NCBI GenBank assembly: GCA_002482645.1
Contig: DLGJ01000008.1
Coordinates: forward strand, 434,001 to 498,000
From: Hyphomicrobiaceae bacterium UBA7697
GTDB lineage: Bacteria; Pseudomonadota; Alphaproteobacteria; Rhizobiales; Methyloligellaceae
DNA: 64,000 nt
Direction of reading: 5' to 3'
The translations under genes were made by a program, and so were the position numbers. Below the pieces are notes generated by a model, which was not told the DNA's origin, did not search any database, and saw only the letters and a program-made list of their open reading frames with translations. Positions 1 to 8,365 of this stretch are shown here, piece after piece (position 1 is the first letter of the stretch; the number at the start of each line of letters is the position of its first letter).

Positions 1-646
1 CCATCTCAGACGCAGATGCGCCGTAGGTTCGGATAAATGCTTCACCGTAGGCACCGAGCAACTGCTCGGCATCGAGCAATTGCGGGCTCAAGGCCGCCTC
101 GATCGACGGTGCCGCGAGCAAGCGATGGTGGGTCGCGAAGGCTCGCCACTGATCCAACGACCACCCGTCGCGCTTCATTGATGTGATAAACGCCGGAAGT
201 TCAGCGAGGCCACCGATCGAAACTTTGAAATCACCCTGTGGGATCGTCGAACCCGGAGGAACGGCTGGAGCGAAGACCAGGGCGGCATTCGGATAAGGAA
301 CGTCGGCCCTAGCGAAGCTCCGCATCGCATCACGTAGCGCCAGCTTCTCGCCGATGACCTGGAGATATGGATTTGCGAACTTTTTCCAGGCACCGGAAGC
401 AAGTTGGGCTTCCCAATCGCCGTTGCGGCCGCCGCGCACGGCCGAAGTGAAGCCTTTTGACTCGGTGACCAGCGCGGCCCGGTCAATCGCGATGACGAGA
501 TCGACCTGCCGGTCACCAAGATTCACATTCGCAAGGACGACGCCTGGAATGCCATGCGCTGACAGAAATTCATAGGCATGCTTCAGGGTGGCACGCTCGG
601 AAGCATGCTCAATCGACGCGCCAATGAAAATCTCTACCGAGGCCAA
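1..646 (-). CDS. NERD-domain (nuclease-related) protein, partial, 3' end outside window
   Basis: The minus frame is open from a TTG at 646 to the window edge (about 215 codons, no stop seen). The N-terminal ~60 residues fit a NERD domain: GASIEHASERATL, then a strand with QVDLVIAID and the ESK triplet of a D...ExK nuclease core, followed by GF. NERD is a PD-(D/E)XK-superfamily domain often found next to helicases. The TTG has GGAG about six bases upstream, and no ATG or GTG precedes it in frame after the helicase stop 59 bases away, so TTG is the best start. It is the fifth gene of the unit abiEi-abiEii-gajA-gajB-this gene and may be an accessory to the Gabija-like pair. The C-terminal part (after about residue 110) is not recognised. 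Confidence 0.6.
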   Translation of the reverse strand, partial: MASVEIFIGASIEHASERATLKHAYEFLSAHGIPGVVLANVNLGDRQVDLVIAIDRAALVTESKGFTSAVRGGRNGDWEAQLASGAWKKFANPYLQVIGEKLALRDAMRSFARADVPYPNAALVFAPAVPPGSTIPQGDFKVSIGGLAELPAFITSMKRDGWSLDQWRAFATHHRLLAAPSIEAALSPQLLDAEQLLGAYGEAFIRTYGASASEM

Positions 647-705
647 CGGGGGCTCCGTGGAAGGTCGGCTATGTCTTCGGCTTCGGCTTCGCGGAGTGAC
701 AGCAT

Positions 706-2526
706 TTACTCATCGCCCTCCGCCTCCTGCATGCGCTCTTCAAGTTCGTCCAAAAAGGGGGAACGCCCCCAATGCATCCGCCCGCGCGGCGTATCCACAA
801 ATCCAGAATATAACATGTGAATTTCGTCGCGCGCCCGTGTAAGGCCTACGTAGAATAGCCGTCGACTCTCGCGTCGGGCCGCAGGCAGCTCATTGCGCCA
901 GGGTAGGCTACCAAGGTCGAGCCCCACCATGATAACGACGTCATATTCGCACCCCTTGGCAGAGTGCAGAGTCAGCAGATTTAGATGCAGCGGCGACCCG
1001 TCACGTCCCCCGAGACTCGCTAGATCAAGGTCAGCGAGCGGGCCGCCAATGGCGAGAGCCGCGACCATCCTTCCTACTTGTTCTCGCTGATCTGAGAGGC
1101 TCGCCTCCGCCGCCATCAGCGCGTCGAGCATTCCTGCTTTCAACGCCGCAACGAAGTCGCGCGCAAGACCGTCGTCGGTCCGGAGCGACCAGAGTAGCTG
1201 GGTCAGGCGCTGCGCCTCAACCCGCGCCTGCTCGTCGGAAATGCGCGCCCGATGAAAGCCGAGCCACCGATCAAGTGACCCCCGCAATTGCGGTCGCGCT
1301 TCACGCCAGCCTCCTGCGCACCAACCTGCGCAGTCCTCGATCCAGCTCGTGAGTGCGACCTTGCGGTAAGGGGCAGCGTTATCGACTCGAACGAAGTCCA
1401 ACCCCGCTGCAGTCGCGGCTTCGGCCACAATGTCGCCGGCGCGAAAATCCCGATAGAGGATCGCGATGTCACCGAGCGACCGGCCCGGCTTGGCAGCCAG
1501 TGCCGCGGGGATGATTTCCGAGACCGCGTAAGCCGCTTGCCCCGCAAGGCCATCGTCACACTCGACGAATGCAATCACCGCCTGGCGGTCGGGATCATGG
1601 GATTGATAACCGCGCGCTTCGCCGAGCGCCATCTCCGAAGCGCTCACGATACGCGACGCCGATCGGTAGTTTAGCTGAAGCTGGACACGCTCGACGTCAT
1701 CTCGCGCGGCCAGCTCCTGCAGTAATGCTCCGTCCGCACCAGTGAATCCATAGATCGACTGATCCGGATCGCCGACGGCGAACAGGCGGACGCCACCATC
1801 GAATGCCACGCGCTTCACGATGCGGTGGAGTGCAACGCCCAGATCCTGGTACTCATCGACTGCTAAGACCGGAAACTTTGCTTGGAGCAGCGGCAGCACC
1901 CAGTCATGCTCCGACACCAGCCGCTGCCCGAATATCACGAGGTCGTCGAAGTCGACCAACCCCGCCCGACGCAGTTCCGCCTCATAGCCTTCAGCCCACG
2001 CCGCGAGTTCCTCTTCTTCGCGCCAGGCGACGCTTACGCGATCGAGAATCGACCGACGATGCCGCCCTAGATCTATCGGCTTGTTGGGATGACCGACCCC
2101 GAAGAGCCGATCGCCAACTCGCTTCAGCAATTGGTCACCCTGTCGCTGAGTGGCCACCGTGAGGGGAAGCGGCACCGGCAGATCAGCAAGCCGGCCATAA
2201 GGCATGAGAAGATGTCTAAGACAGAAGCCGTGGACGGTGCCGATGAAGAGATTGGGCGCTTCACGCAAGCCCAACCGCTCGAGCCGCCTCGTGAGCTCGC
2301 GCGCACATTCTTGGCTATAGGTGATGCAGGCGGCGCCACGTGGCGCACGCACATCCTCGGCCATGATCCGGGCGAGCTTGAGCACCAACGTCTTGGTTTT
2401 GCCGCTGCCGGGACCCGCCAGCACGATGCAGTGGCCCGCCGAGTCATAGGCCGCCTGCTGACCCGGATTGCCAGCCAGTTCGCTTGCCTGAGCGAGATAG
2501 GCCGCACTAATGCTACGTAACTGCAT
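706..2526 (-). CDS. gajB: UvrD/PcrA-like superfamily 1 helicase, GajB-like (Gabija)
   Basis: A 606-residue SF1A helicase. Visible motifs in order: NPGQQAA Q-motif (about 20-26), Walker A GPGSGKT (38-44), motif II LAVDEYQD, motif III AVGDPDQSIYGF, motif IV QLNYRSASR, motif V LTLHSAKGCEYD and motif VI FYVGLTRARD. ATG at 2526 is chosen because it overlaps the end of the upstream OLD gene (its stop lies inside this gene's first codons), typical of translational coupling; an upstream in-frame start at 2583 would bury 19 codons in that gene. Paired with a class 2 OLD nuclease it fits GajB of Gabija, in which GajA and GajB form one large complex that cuts DNA when nucleotides are depleted. It is longer than the best-known GajB (about 500 residues). 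The pairing is the main support for the Gabija name. Confidence 0.8.
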   Translation of the reverse strand: MQLRSISAAYLAQASELAGNPGQQAAYDSAGHCIVLAGPGSGKTKTLVLKLARIMAEDVRAPRGAACITYSQECARELTRRLERLGLREAPNLFIGTVHGFCLRHLLMPYGRLADLPVPLPLTVATQRQGDQLLKRVGDRLFGVGHPNKPIDLGRHRRSILDRVSVAWREEEELAAWAEGYEAELRRAGLVDFDDLVIFGQRLVSEHDWVLPLLQAKFPVLAVDEYQDLGVALHRIVKRVAFDGGVRLFAVGDPDQSIYGFTGADGALLQELAARDDVERVQLQLNYRSASRIVSASEMALGEARGYQSHDPDRQAVIAFVECDDGLAGQAAYAVSEIIPAALAAKPGRSLGDIAILYRDFRAGDIVAEAATAAGLDFVRVDNAAPYRKVALTSWIEDCAGWCAGGWREARPQLRGSLDRWLGFHRARISDEQARVEAQRLTQLLWSLRTDDGLARDFVAALKAGMLDALMAAEASLSDQREQVGRMVAALAIGGPLADLDLASLGGRDGSPLHLNLLTLHSAKGCEYDVVIMVGLDLGSLPWRNELPAARRESRRLFYVGLTRARDEIHMLYSGFVDTPRGRMHWGRSPFLDELEERMQEAEGDE

Positions 2527-4294
2527 CGCGGATGCGTTCCAGCGCCTGACGGATGTAGTCCGGGCATGTGTCGTCGGAAACATGTGGGGCGAGCGCCTGG
2601 GCGAAGCGGCCCTTTCCGACCCGTTCGATGAGCGCGATCAAGCGATCCTCATCGAGCGTGTCAGGATCGTCCACCCATTCCTGCAATGCCTCGCGAGTTT
2701 CGTCGCCGATCGGCAGCTCCTCCTCGATAATAGTCTTCATCTCCTCAGCCAGCCCGCCGGTGAACAGCTCGGGCTCAAGTGTATTGTCGTTGACAAAGTA
2801 GCCGAAGGGCTCTGCCCGGGCGATCACCGCATCCGCGTCGAGGCGTCGGTAGTTCACGCCTTCCTCCAGCAACTCCAGCAAATTGATCAGTCGCCGCCTC
2901 ACGCGCGGATGGCCGTCGCCGATCGGGTCACGGTCGGTCAGAACGACATGCGGGATGTTTAGCCCCCGTGGTCCAAGAAGCTTCACATAGGGCGTGAAGT
3001 TCGTGCCGCTGACCGAGCAAACAGTGATTCCCAGCGTGTCGAGCGGGATCTCGAGGGCCTCCGCGAAAGCCGGAACGAGGAACCGCTCGGCATCACCCTC
3101 GACCAAAATCACACCGCGAGCGAAGAAGATTTCGCCACGGGTCACATCGATGTAGCGCTGGAGGTCCGCCTCGTCGCGCTCCGTGAGCGGAGCGGTCGCG
3201 GTCGAGACCGCCACCGTCGCCTCCTGTTCTGCGTCATAACGAAGAAGAACGATTGAACGGATCGGCGTAACGCTCGCAATGTGCGGCGAATGCGTGGTCA
3301 GGATCGTCGTGAGGGGTGATGCGTCCTCGCCATCGTCGACGCTTCCGAGAAAATAGCGGTAGACGAGCCGCTGAACGTGCGGGTGAAGATGCGCTTCAGG
3401 CTCTTCGACCACGAAGAACGTGTGGTCACGCTCGCCGTCGGTCACAAGTCGGTCGAGCTCAAGGCTCTTTAACGCCAGAAAGATCAGATTGGCGGTGCCC
3501 AGGCTTGCTTCAGCGATACCTCGCGTCCCACCGTCGATCAGCAGGCGCAGACTGCGTAGTAGCGCGTCTACCCGAGTCGGAGCGAGACCGAGTGTCACCG
3601 GGACAGCGTGCTGTTCGCCGGCAATTGCAACCAGGCGCTCGCTGATCCGCTCCGCGGTCGCAACCACCTCAGCGTGGCCGGCGAGTTCGGTTTGAGCCTC
3701 GTTTAGCTGCTCCTGGATCTCCTCGCGCGCGTCTTCATCTAACGATGTCGCCAACTGTTCGATCAGTGGCCTCAGCGGCGAGTTTCGCCAGCTTGACAGG
3801 TCCTTCTCGGCATCACGCAGTGCGACCTGGACGTCCAGCGGCAACATGCGCCGTAAGGAAGCGCCGATTGCCATATCGGGATCGTCCCCGCCAAAGACGA
3901 TATATTCATAGTCCGCGAGAGTTTCAGGATCGCGGCCGAGATTGGCCTTCGGCTGAAAGCGATATGTCAGGCGCGCCACCATTGGCGGCCCAGGATCCAC
4001 CACGCAGTCATTCAGATGGGCCATCAATCGTGGATCGTCAGTGAAGTCTGTCAGCTCAATCGCGACTTCGATCGTCTCGCCAAGCTTGTCTTCTCCCAGC
4101 CCATCCCAAAAATGCTCAAGCCCGAGTTGCCGATCGCGTTCAGAAAGACCAGGGTCAAGGATCAGCTGAAGTGCGCGGACAAAGTTGCTCTTGCCGACCT
4201 TGTTCTCACCAACGATAACTATGCTTTCGCCAGTCTCGACATTGATGTCCGAGAAGTTCGCGAAATTGCTGACTTTTACCCGTGAGATACGCAC
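2513..4294 (-). CDS. gajA: OLD-family ATPase/TOPRIM nuclease, GajA-like (Gabija)
   Basis: A 593-residue protein with the class 2 OLD architecture. It has an N-terminal ABC-type ATPase (MRISRVKVSNFANF start, Walker A GENKVGKS near residue 30, signature-like SLGTANLIFLAL, Walker B FFVVEEPEAHLHP, H-loop TILTTHSPHIAS). A C-terminal TOPRIM nuclease follows, with the acidic motif VILVEGDAERFL and the aspartates of VVLTDRD. Family knowledge: GajA is a DNA endonuclease held in check by nucleotides and works with GajB. The start is GTG at 4294, preceded by a strong GGGGGGAG ribosome binding site six bases away. It begins 24 bases after the abiEii stop and overlaps gajB, so it is probably on the same transcript as AbiE. 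Length matches the usual 570-600 residues. Confidence 0.82.
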   Translation of the reverse strand: MRISRVKVSNFANFSDINVETGESIVIVGENKVGKSNFVRALQLILDPGLSERDRQLGLEHFWDGLGEDKLGETIEVAIELTDFTDDPRLMAHLNDCVVDPGPPMVARLTYRFQPKANLGRDPETLADYEYIVFGGDDPDMAIGASLRRMLPLDVQVALRDAEKDLSSWRNSPLRPLIEQLATSLDEDAREEIQEQLNEAQTELAGHAEVVATAERISERLVAIAGEQHAVPVTLGLAPTRVDALLRSLRLLIDGGTRGIAEASLGTANLIFLALKSLELDRLVTDGERDHTFFVVEEPEAHLHPHVQRLVYRYFLGSVDDGEDASPLTTILTTHSPHIASVTPIRSIVLLRYDAEQEATVAVSTATAPLTERDEADLQRYIDVTRGEIFFARGVILVEGDAERFLVPAFAEALEIPLDTLGITVCSVSGTNFTPYVKLLGPRGLNIPHVVLTDRDPIGDGHPRVRRRLINLLELLEEGVNYRRLDADAVIARAEPFGYFVNDNTLEPELFTGGLAEEMKTIIEEELPIGDETREALQEWVDDPDTLDEDRLIALIERVGKGRFAQALAPHVSDDTCPDYIRQALERIRDAVT

Positions 4295-4318
4295 ACGTTT
4301 CTCCCCCCATTTTCTTTT

Positions 4319-5335
4319 CTATTGCGCCACGCGATTGGCTCGCGCGGCGATATCGGCGCATCGGGCCATCAGCGCCTCGAAGGGTTCGGCATCGTCCAAG
4401 AGCAACCCGTCCTGGACCATGCGGCTATAGTCTTCCTGCAGTGCCGTGGAGGCATCGCCGCCGGGCACGAGCTGCAAACCGCCATTCACGGCGGCTACGT
4501 AATCGATCGGACTGCGGTCGGCCGCCTTCTCGGCGAAGAACATGCCCTTGTGACGCGCGACAGCATTCGCCAGTTCGCGATCCGCAAAAGCCGCTTCCGC
4601 AAGACCGGCCTCGTCCAGCCGCACGACGTCGTGCCAGTGTCGCGCGAAGCGATCGCCGCGGAGCCGCTCCTGCAGGCAGAAGACATGGATAGCCGTCGCC
4701 TTTTCCCAGAAGGTTCGCTCGGCGTGCATCACGCGGGGCCGTGCCGTTGGGAACACCACGCCTTCGACCAAGCCCGATGCGTCGCAGGCGATATCCCGCA
4801 GACTTGCCGGCTCGCCCGTCGATCGAGCGCCGAACTCGAGCATCACGCTTGGTGCCACGTAGCCGGAGCCTGCCGCAGTCGCCTCATAGTCGATGAACAG
4901 CTTCTCGCCCTCGACGCGGATCGTGGCGACCAATGCCTGCGCGGCCAGCGCGTCCGCGATGACCGGTTGTGCGGCCCCTGCCACCCACTCCGGCAAGCGC
5001 TTACGCACCTCGCTCGACCAGCGCTTTTCCTCGCTTCGTGTTTTCGGCAACGCCTCGCCGTTGCCGTCAACCAGATCGGGCGCGATCGCCCGAATGTCGT
5101 AGGTCAGGTCGACGTCCTCGGAAAACCGCCGGATGACCCCATAGGCCTTCGACAGTGACGTGCCGCCCTTGAACACCAGATGTTCGCCAAGCGCCGATCC
5201 GTAGAGCGTGGCGAGCGCCCACACCACCCATACATCCTTCTCAAGAAGGTGCGCTGGTCGCCCCGATTGATCGGCCGCGACGCTTAGTGCTTCGCGGCGA
5301 TCGGCGACTGGAAGGAGGAGGAAGGCGTCAGCCAT
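4319..5335 (-). CDS. abiEii: AbiEii/AbiGii-type nucleotidyltransferase toxin
   Basis: A 338-residue member of the AbiEii nucleotidyltransferase toxins. The fold is marked by GGTSLSK (57-63) followed by SEDVDLTYD (72-80), giving the G-S and D-x-D metal-binding pattern, and by the later conserved segment ERTFWEKATAIH. In the AbiE type IV toxin-antitoxin system this enzyme is bacteriostatic when not countered by AbiEi; relatives modify tRNA by adding nucleotides to the 3' end. Its ATG lies inside the end of the antitoxin gene (8-base overlap), typical of AbiE operons. The GajA gene begins 24 bases downstream, so the toxin and Gabija may be expressed together. The antitoxin partner and motif set make the call strong; target RNA is unknown. 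Confidence 0.85.
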   Translation of the reverse strand: MADAFLLLPVADRREALSVAADQSGRPAHLLEKDVWVVWALATLYGSALGEHLVFKGGTSLSKAYGVIRRFSEDVDLTYDIRAIAPDLVDGNGEALPKTRSEEKRWSSEVRKRLPEWVAGAAQPVIADALAAQALVATIRVEGEKLFIDYEATAAGSGYVAPSVMLEFGARSTGEPASLRDIACDASGLVEGVVFPTARPRVMHAERTFWEKATAIHVFCLQERLRGDRFARHWHDVVRLDEAGLAEAAFADRELANAVARHKGMFFAEKAADRSPIDYVAAVNGGLQLVPGGDASTALQEDYSRMVQDGLLLDDAEPFEALMARCADIAARANRVAQ

Positions 5336-5921
5336 GCGCCGCCTTTCCCACGCTGCGCGCGAGCCAGATCGGAAGCTGCGGCGCTGCCGCGACCAGTTCG
5401 CTGAAAGTGGACGGCGCGAGCTTCCGCTTCAATGTTTTCAAAGCGGCTTCCGCCTTCTCCGGCCCAAGCCAGGCCAGCGCCCGCACCGCCTCGCCAGCCG
5501 GCTTATGAGCCAGGGCGAGCTGCCAGCGCGGAGCGTGACGAAGTTCGACGACCTGCTTGCCGAGATTCATCGTTCGGCTGCGGCCGGAGGTCAGATAGAC
5601 CGACCGAACCGGCACCTGGGTCGTGAGGCCGAGGGTGTTGGCGGCTGCCGCCCCGCTCGGAACGATGACCTCGCCGCGCTGGTTGGCGAGCGCCTCGATC
5701 GCCTGCTGGACGGAGGGAGCCCTCCTACCGAACCGGCTCGTGATGGGACGGAGATAAACGCCGCGACCGGCCCGGATCAGTTGACCCCGCTCGGTCAGAC
5801 GCGACAAGGCCTGATCCACCGCGGCGCGATTACCGAGGTGAAGCAAGCTCTTAGCCGCTACGGGCGTGCCTTCGGACAACCCCTCGGCGTGCGCAAGAAT
5901 CTGTTCGGTCAATCGTTGCAT
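5328..5921 (-). CDS. abiEi: AbiEi-family antitoxin / transcriptional autoregulator (DUF6088-like)
   Basis: A 197-residue protein with an N-terminal winged-helix region (about residues 1-60, including GNRAAVDQALSRLTERGQL and IRAGRGVYL) and a C-terminal antitoxin-like domain (PSGAAAANTLGL; then VRSVYLTSGRSR). This is the arrangement of AbiEi antitoxins, which neutralise AbiEii and also repress their own operon by binding inverted repeats. Exactly such a repeat (5932-5961) overlaps the promoter just upstream. Start ATG at 5921 has AGGTGA at a suitable distance. It is the first gene of a minus-strand unit that continues through abiEii, gajA, gajB and the NERD gene. Confidence 0.8.
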   Translation of the reverse strand: MQRLTEQILAHAEGLSEGTPVAAKSLLHLGNRAAVDQALSRLTERGQLIRAGRGVYLRPITSRFGRRAPSVQQAIEALANQRGEVIVPSGAAAANTLGLTTQVPVRSVYLTSGRSRTMNLGKQVVELRHAPRWQLALAHKPAGEAVRALAWLGPEKAEAALKTLKRKLAPSTFSELVAAAPQLPIWLARSVGKAAHG

Positions 5922-5931
5922 GGCCAGTCAC

Positions 5932-5961
5932 CTGTCAGAAATATACGTAGTTTTCTGACAG
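5932..5961. promoter_or_regulatory. AbiEi operator: perfect 10-bp inverted repeat over the promoter
   Basis: CTGTCAGAAA (5932-5941) and its exact complement TTTCTGACAG (5952-5961) are separated by 10 bases. One arm overlaps the end of the -10 hexamer and the other lies between -35 and -10, so a bound protein would block RNA polymerase. AbiEi antitoxins are known to autoregulate through inverted repeats; assignment to this AbiEi is inference. Confidence 0.7.
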
Positions 5962-5968
5962 ATTTCAA
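5940..5968 (-). promoter_or_regulatory. Sigma-70 promoter of the abiE-gabija operon
   Basis: Read on the minus strand: TTGAAA (5968-5963), a 17-base spacer and TATATT (5945-5940), followed about 19 bases later by the abiEi ATG. Both hexamers are near consensus and spacing is ideal. Confidence 0.75.
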
Positions 5969-6128
5969 GATCGCTATCCGCGGACGGAGCCTGATCGCCC
6001 TCCACCAAAGGACGTTCGGGGTGGTTTCCCAGAAAGGCGAAGCTCATGGCGAGCTATGGTCCGATCGCCACGCAGACCCGTCTCCGGCCAGCGAGCTGGG
6101 GAAAACACGGTCGTATTCCCGGATACCC

Positions 6129-6157
6129 TTGACGGCGAGCGATTCATTCATCATCTT
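6129..6157 (+). promoter_or_regulatory. Probable promoter of the STAS operon
   Basis: TTGACG (6129-6134), 17-base spacer, CATCTT (6152-6157), about 26 bases before the TTG start at 6184. The -35 is good and the -10 weak. Between 5969 and 6128 only a 28-codon ORF at 6046-6132 behind AAAGG is visible, with no recognisable product. Confidence 0.4.
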
Positions 6158-6183
6158 CACGTTAATGAGATGAGGATAGTGAA

Positions 6184-6747
6184 TTGCGGCATCGATTGAG
6201 CGAGTACAGTGGCGGTCAAACCGTTCTTTCGGGCGCCATCCCCGGACGCAAAGTGCTGAGCGCGCTGATCGCGGCGACGCCCTCGACGGAAGCGCCTGCG
6301 CCCGCCTTCCTCGACTTCGACGGCATCGAGGTGGCTACTGCGTCATTCCTGCGCGAGGCAGTGATCGGCTTCCGCGATTACGCCCGGCAGTCATTGCCCA
6401 ACGTCTATCCCGTCGTCGCAAATATAGTCCCTGCTGTCGCCGAAGAGCTGGATTTCTTCGTCCGAGCGCGCGGCGACGTCATTTGGAGCTGCGACCTCGA
6501 TGCAAAGGAGCACGTCGTCGGGGCTCGACTGATCGGCGATCTCGATCCTGCTCAACGATCGACCTTCGACGCGGTGATCGAACTCGGCGCGATCACTGCC
6601 CCCGAGCTCGCTGCCCGGTTCGCCGACCAGGGAATCGGGCCGACCGCCTGGAACAACCGGCTATCGGCGCTGGCGACCAAGGGCCTGCTGGTCGAACGCA
6701 AGCAGGGCAAGTCCAAGTCGTTCAGTCTGCTTCTGGAGATCGCCTGA
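6184..6747 (+). CDS. STAS-like (DUF4325-type) protein with C-terminal winged helix
   Basis: A 187-residue protein in two parts. Residues ~18-105 fit a STAS-like DUF4325 fold, with FLDFDGIEVATASFLREA as its core strand and helix, in the position where SpoIIAA/RsbV-type STAS proteins carry the phosphorylated Ser/Thr. Residues ~120-187 look like a winged helix (ELAARFADQGIGPTAWNNRL, then a KGLLVERKQGKSKSF wing). The start is TTG at 6184 behind TGAGGA; no better start is seen. It overlaps the next gene by one base (TGATG) and heads a three-gene operon facing a GHKL ATPase gene. STAS and GHKL partners usually form a phosphorylation switch, so a signalling role is inferred. Function not known. Confidence 0.55.
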   Translation: MRHRLSEYSGGQTVLSGAIPGRKVLSALIAATPSTEAPAPAFLDFDGIEVATASFLREAVIGFRDYARQSLPNVYPVVANIVPAVAEELDFFVRARGDVIWSCDLDAKEHVVGARLIGDLDPAQRSTFDAVIELGAITAPELAARFADQGIGPTAWNNRLSALATKGLLVERKQGKSKSFSLLLEIA

Positions 6748-7097
6748 TGGGCCTCGATTACATCCGCTCGCAGACTGGCAAGCCCTGGCGCAAACGCTGG
6801 GACCGTGGCCTCGACCGCCTGAAGGCGCCAAGCTTGCTCGGCCTTAGTATGTCGGAGGCCGCGCGCACCGTCACCGCAGAGTTGAGCGCTGGTTGTCGCG
6901 TCAAGACGGGCGACACGCTGATCGTTCAGAGCGGCAGTGACGGCCTCACCGTCAGCGATGGGCTCCGTGCCATCGGCCGCATCACCAATCCTTCGCCGGA
7001 GTTGGCCACCGCCGTCCGCGAGGGCGGCGGCTATGCCGAGGGCGTACTTCAACGCGTCGGTCTGTTCGGTGACACCGCGGAGATCAGCGTCAAATGA
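6747..7097 (+). CDS. Conserved-looking 116-aa protein of the STAS operon, function unknown
   Basis: Starts at the ATG overlapping the stop of the STAS gene and ends overlapping the next start (ATGA), so it is translationally coupled on both sides. The protein has a basic N-terminus (KPWRKRWDRGLDRLK) and a likely beta-rich, glycine-spaced body (VKTGDTLIVQSGSDGL, then GLRAIGRI, ending GLFGDTAEISV). No signal peptide or membrane segment is visible. I do not recognise the family. Tight coupling suggests it acts with the STAS and cysteine-cluster proteins. Confidence 0.6.
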   Translation: MGLDYIRSQTGKPWRKRWDRGLDRLKAPSLLGLSMSEAARTVTAELSAGCRVKTGDTLIVQSGSDGLTVSDGLRAIGRITNPSPELATAVREGGGYAEGVLQRVGLFGDTAEISVK

Positions 7098-8365
7098 ACC
7101 GCCGGCCGCCCCACGAACCTTCGCGCCATTTTTCCCAGCCTAATAAGCTGTGGGACGATGCGACGCGCCATGCGCGTTCGTTGGGGTGTCCGACCTGCCT
7201 CGAACGCGACCGCTGCGGCGGGGTACACACCGACACGGGCATCTTCGACTGCGGTGATCTCTGCACCTGCAAGGACAAAAGCAAGTGCGACATGGTCTGC
7301 CGGTTCAAGCCGAGCCACTTCGTCGCTCGCATGCGCGAGGTTCGCGGGCTTGGCTTCGAGAACGCGCCGCGGGTTGCGGTGAACGGCGTGCCGGAACTGC
7401 CCACCATCGCGCCCTTCGTCGATCATCGCTACGGCCGCGCTGCCACGCTCTATGAGCCGGTGGTCGCGATCTCGCTTTACGAGCTTGTCAACCTCGCGAA
7501 TGGCAAGCTGCACGTCACATCGCGCGCCGAGCTTGCGGCTCGGTTCCTCATCCCCGAAAGCGCGCGGATCGTGGTCACGGGAGTCGACAAGGACGGCCCA
7601 ATCGAACGCTGGTGGGAGTTGAAGGAGCGCGCCGTGATCCCCGCTGCTTTGAAGGCGCTCGGCGTCACGCTGATCACGACACCCAACTACAGCGTGCTGA
7701 CCGACGTGCCACGCACCGACAACCTTCATTCGATGAAACGTATCCTGCTGGCCTGGACCGAGATGGCGGCAGCGGGCCTACCGGCTGCCTTGCATGTTAA
7801 CGGCCGCACCCAGCATGACTACTCCCGGTGGGCCGAGCTCATCGCCGACCGCCCCGAGATCGAGATCCTCGCCTTCGAATTCGCTACCGGATGCGGCCGC
7901 GGAGAACGTATCGACTGGCACGTTGCCGAGCTTTGCGCGCTTGCAGGTCGCGTCGGGCGCCCGCTTGCGCTTGTCATCCGGGGTGGCGGCCGCAAGCTCG
8001 CCGAGCTACGGCGCCACTTCGCCCAAGTTACCCTGATCGAGACCGAAGCCTTTTCGCGGACCATCTGGCGACGGCGCGCCTATCTGACCGAGCCTGGCCG
8101 CATCAAGTGGGCGAAATATCCAACGCCGAGAGGCGCGCCGATCGACGACCTCCTGGCCCACAATATCGCGCTGGTTCGCGCCTCCTACGAGGCCTCGGCA
8201 AAGCCGGCCCTACGGCTAAGGCCGCCCACCCGGCGCTTGCGGCGCGCAGCGCACCGAGATGGTGAGCCCATCCAGCCAGGCCTTCTGCGCCAGTTCCACG
8301 TGCCCACTGAGACTCGGGGCGCTGCCCCAGAGCCGCAGGGCGTGATCACCGCTGCGAAACCTTAG
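7094..8365 (+). CDS. Cysteine-cluster protein with DUF4417-like barrel, function unknown
   Basis: A 423-residue protein. Residues 32-69 hold eight cysteines (32, 35, 41, 53, 57, 59, 65, 69) that could bind two Fe-S clusters or zinc ions. Residues ~120-360 resemble the DUF4417/TIM-barrel-like proteins: VIPAALKALGVTLITTPNYS, then VPRTDNLHSMKRIL, then GLPAALHVN, then FEFATG, then GRPLALVIRGGG. The resemblance is by eye only. The start ATG overlaps the previous stop. The last ~50 codons (8216-8365) lie antisense to the end of the convergent ATPase gene, and that tail is low-quality arginine/proline-rich sequence. As the largest product of the operon it may be the effector of a STAS/GHKL-controlled system; this is inference. 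Confidence 0.55.
   Translation: MNRRPPHEPSRHFSQPNKLWDDATRHARSLGCPTCLERDRCGGVHTDTGIFDCGDLCTCKDKSKCDMVCRFKPSHFVARMREVRGLGFENAPRVAVNGVPELPTIAPFVDHRYGRAATLYEPVVAISLYELVNLANGKLHVTSRAELAARFLIPESARIVVTGVDKDGPIERWWELKERAVIPAALKALGVTLITTPNYSVLTDVPRTDNLHSMKRILLAWTEMAAAGLPAALHVNGRTQHDYSRWAELIADRPEIEILAFEFATGCGRGERIDWHVAELCALAGRVGRPLALVIRGGGRKLAELRRHFAQVTLIETEAFSRTIWRRRAYLTEPGRIKWAKYPTPRGAPIDDLLAHNIALVRASYEASAKPALRLRPPTRRLRRAAHRDGEPIQPGLLRQFHVPTETRGAAPEPQGVITAAKP

Noticed and set aside
6046..6132. 28-codon frame behind AAAGG upstream of the STAS gene
   Set aside because: No recognisable sequence and it ends inside the putative -35 region; noted only.
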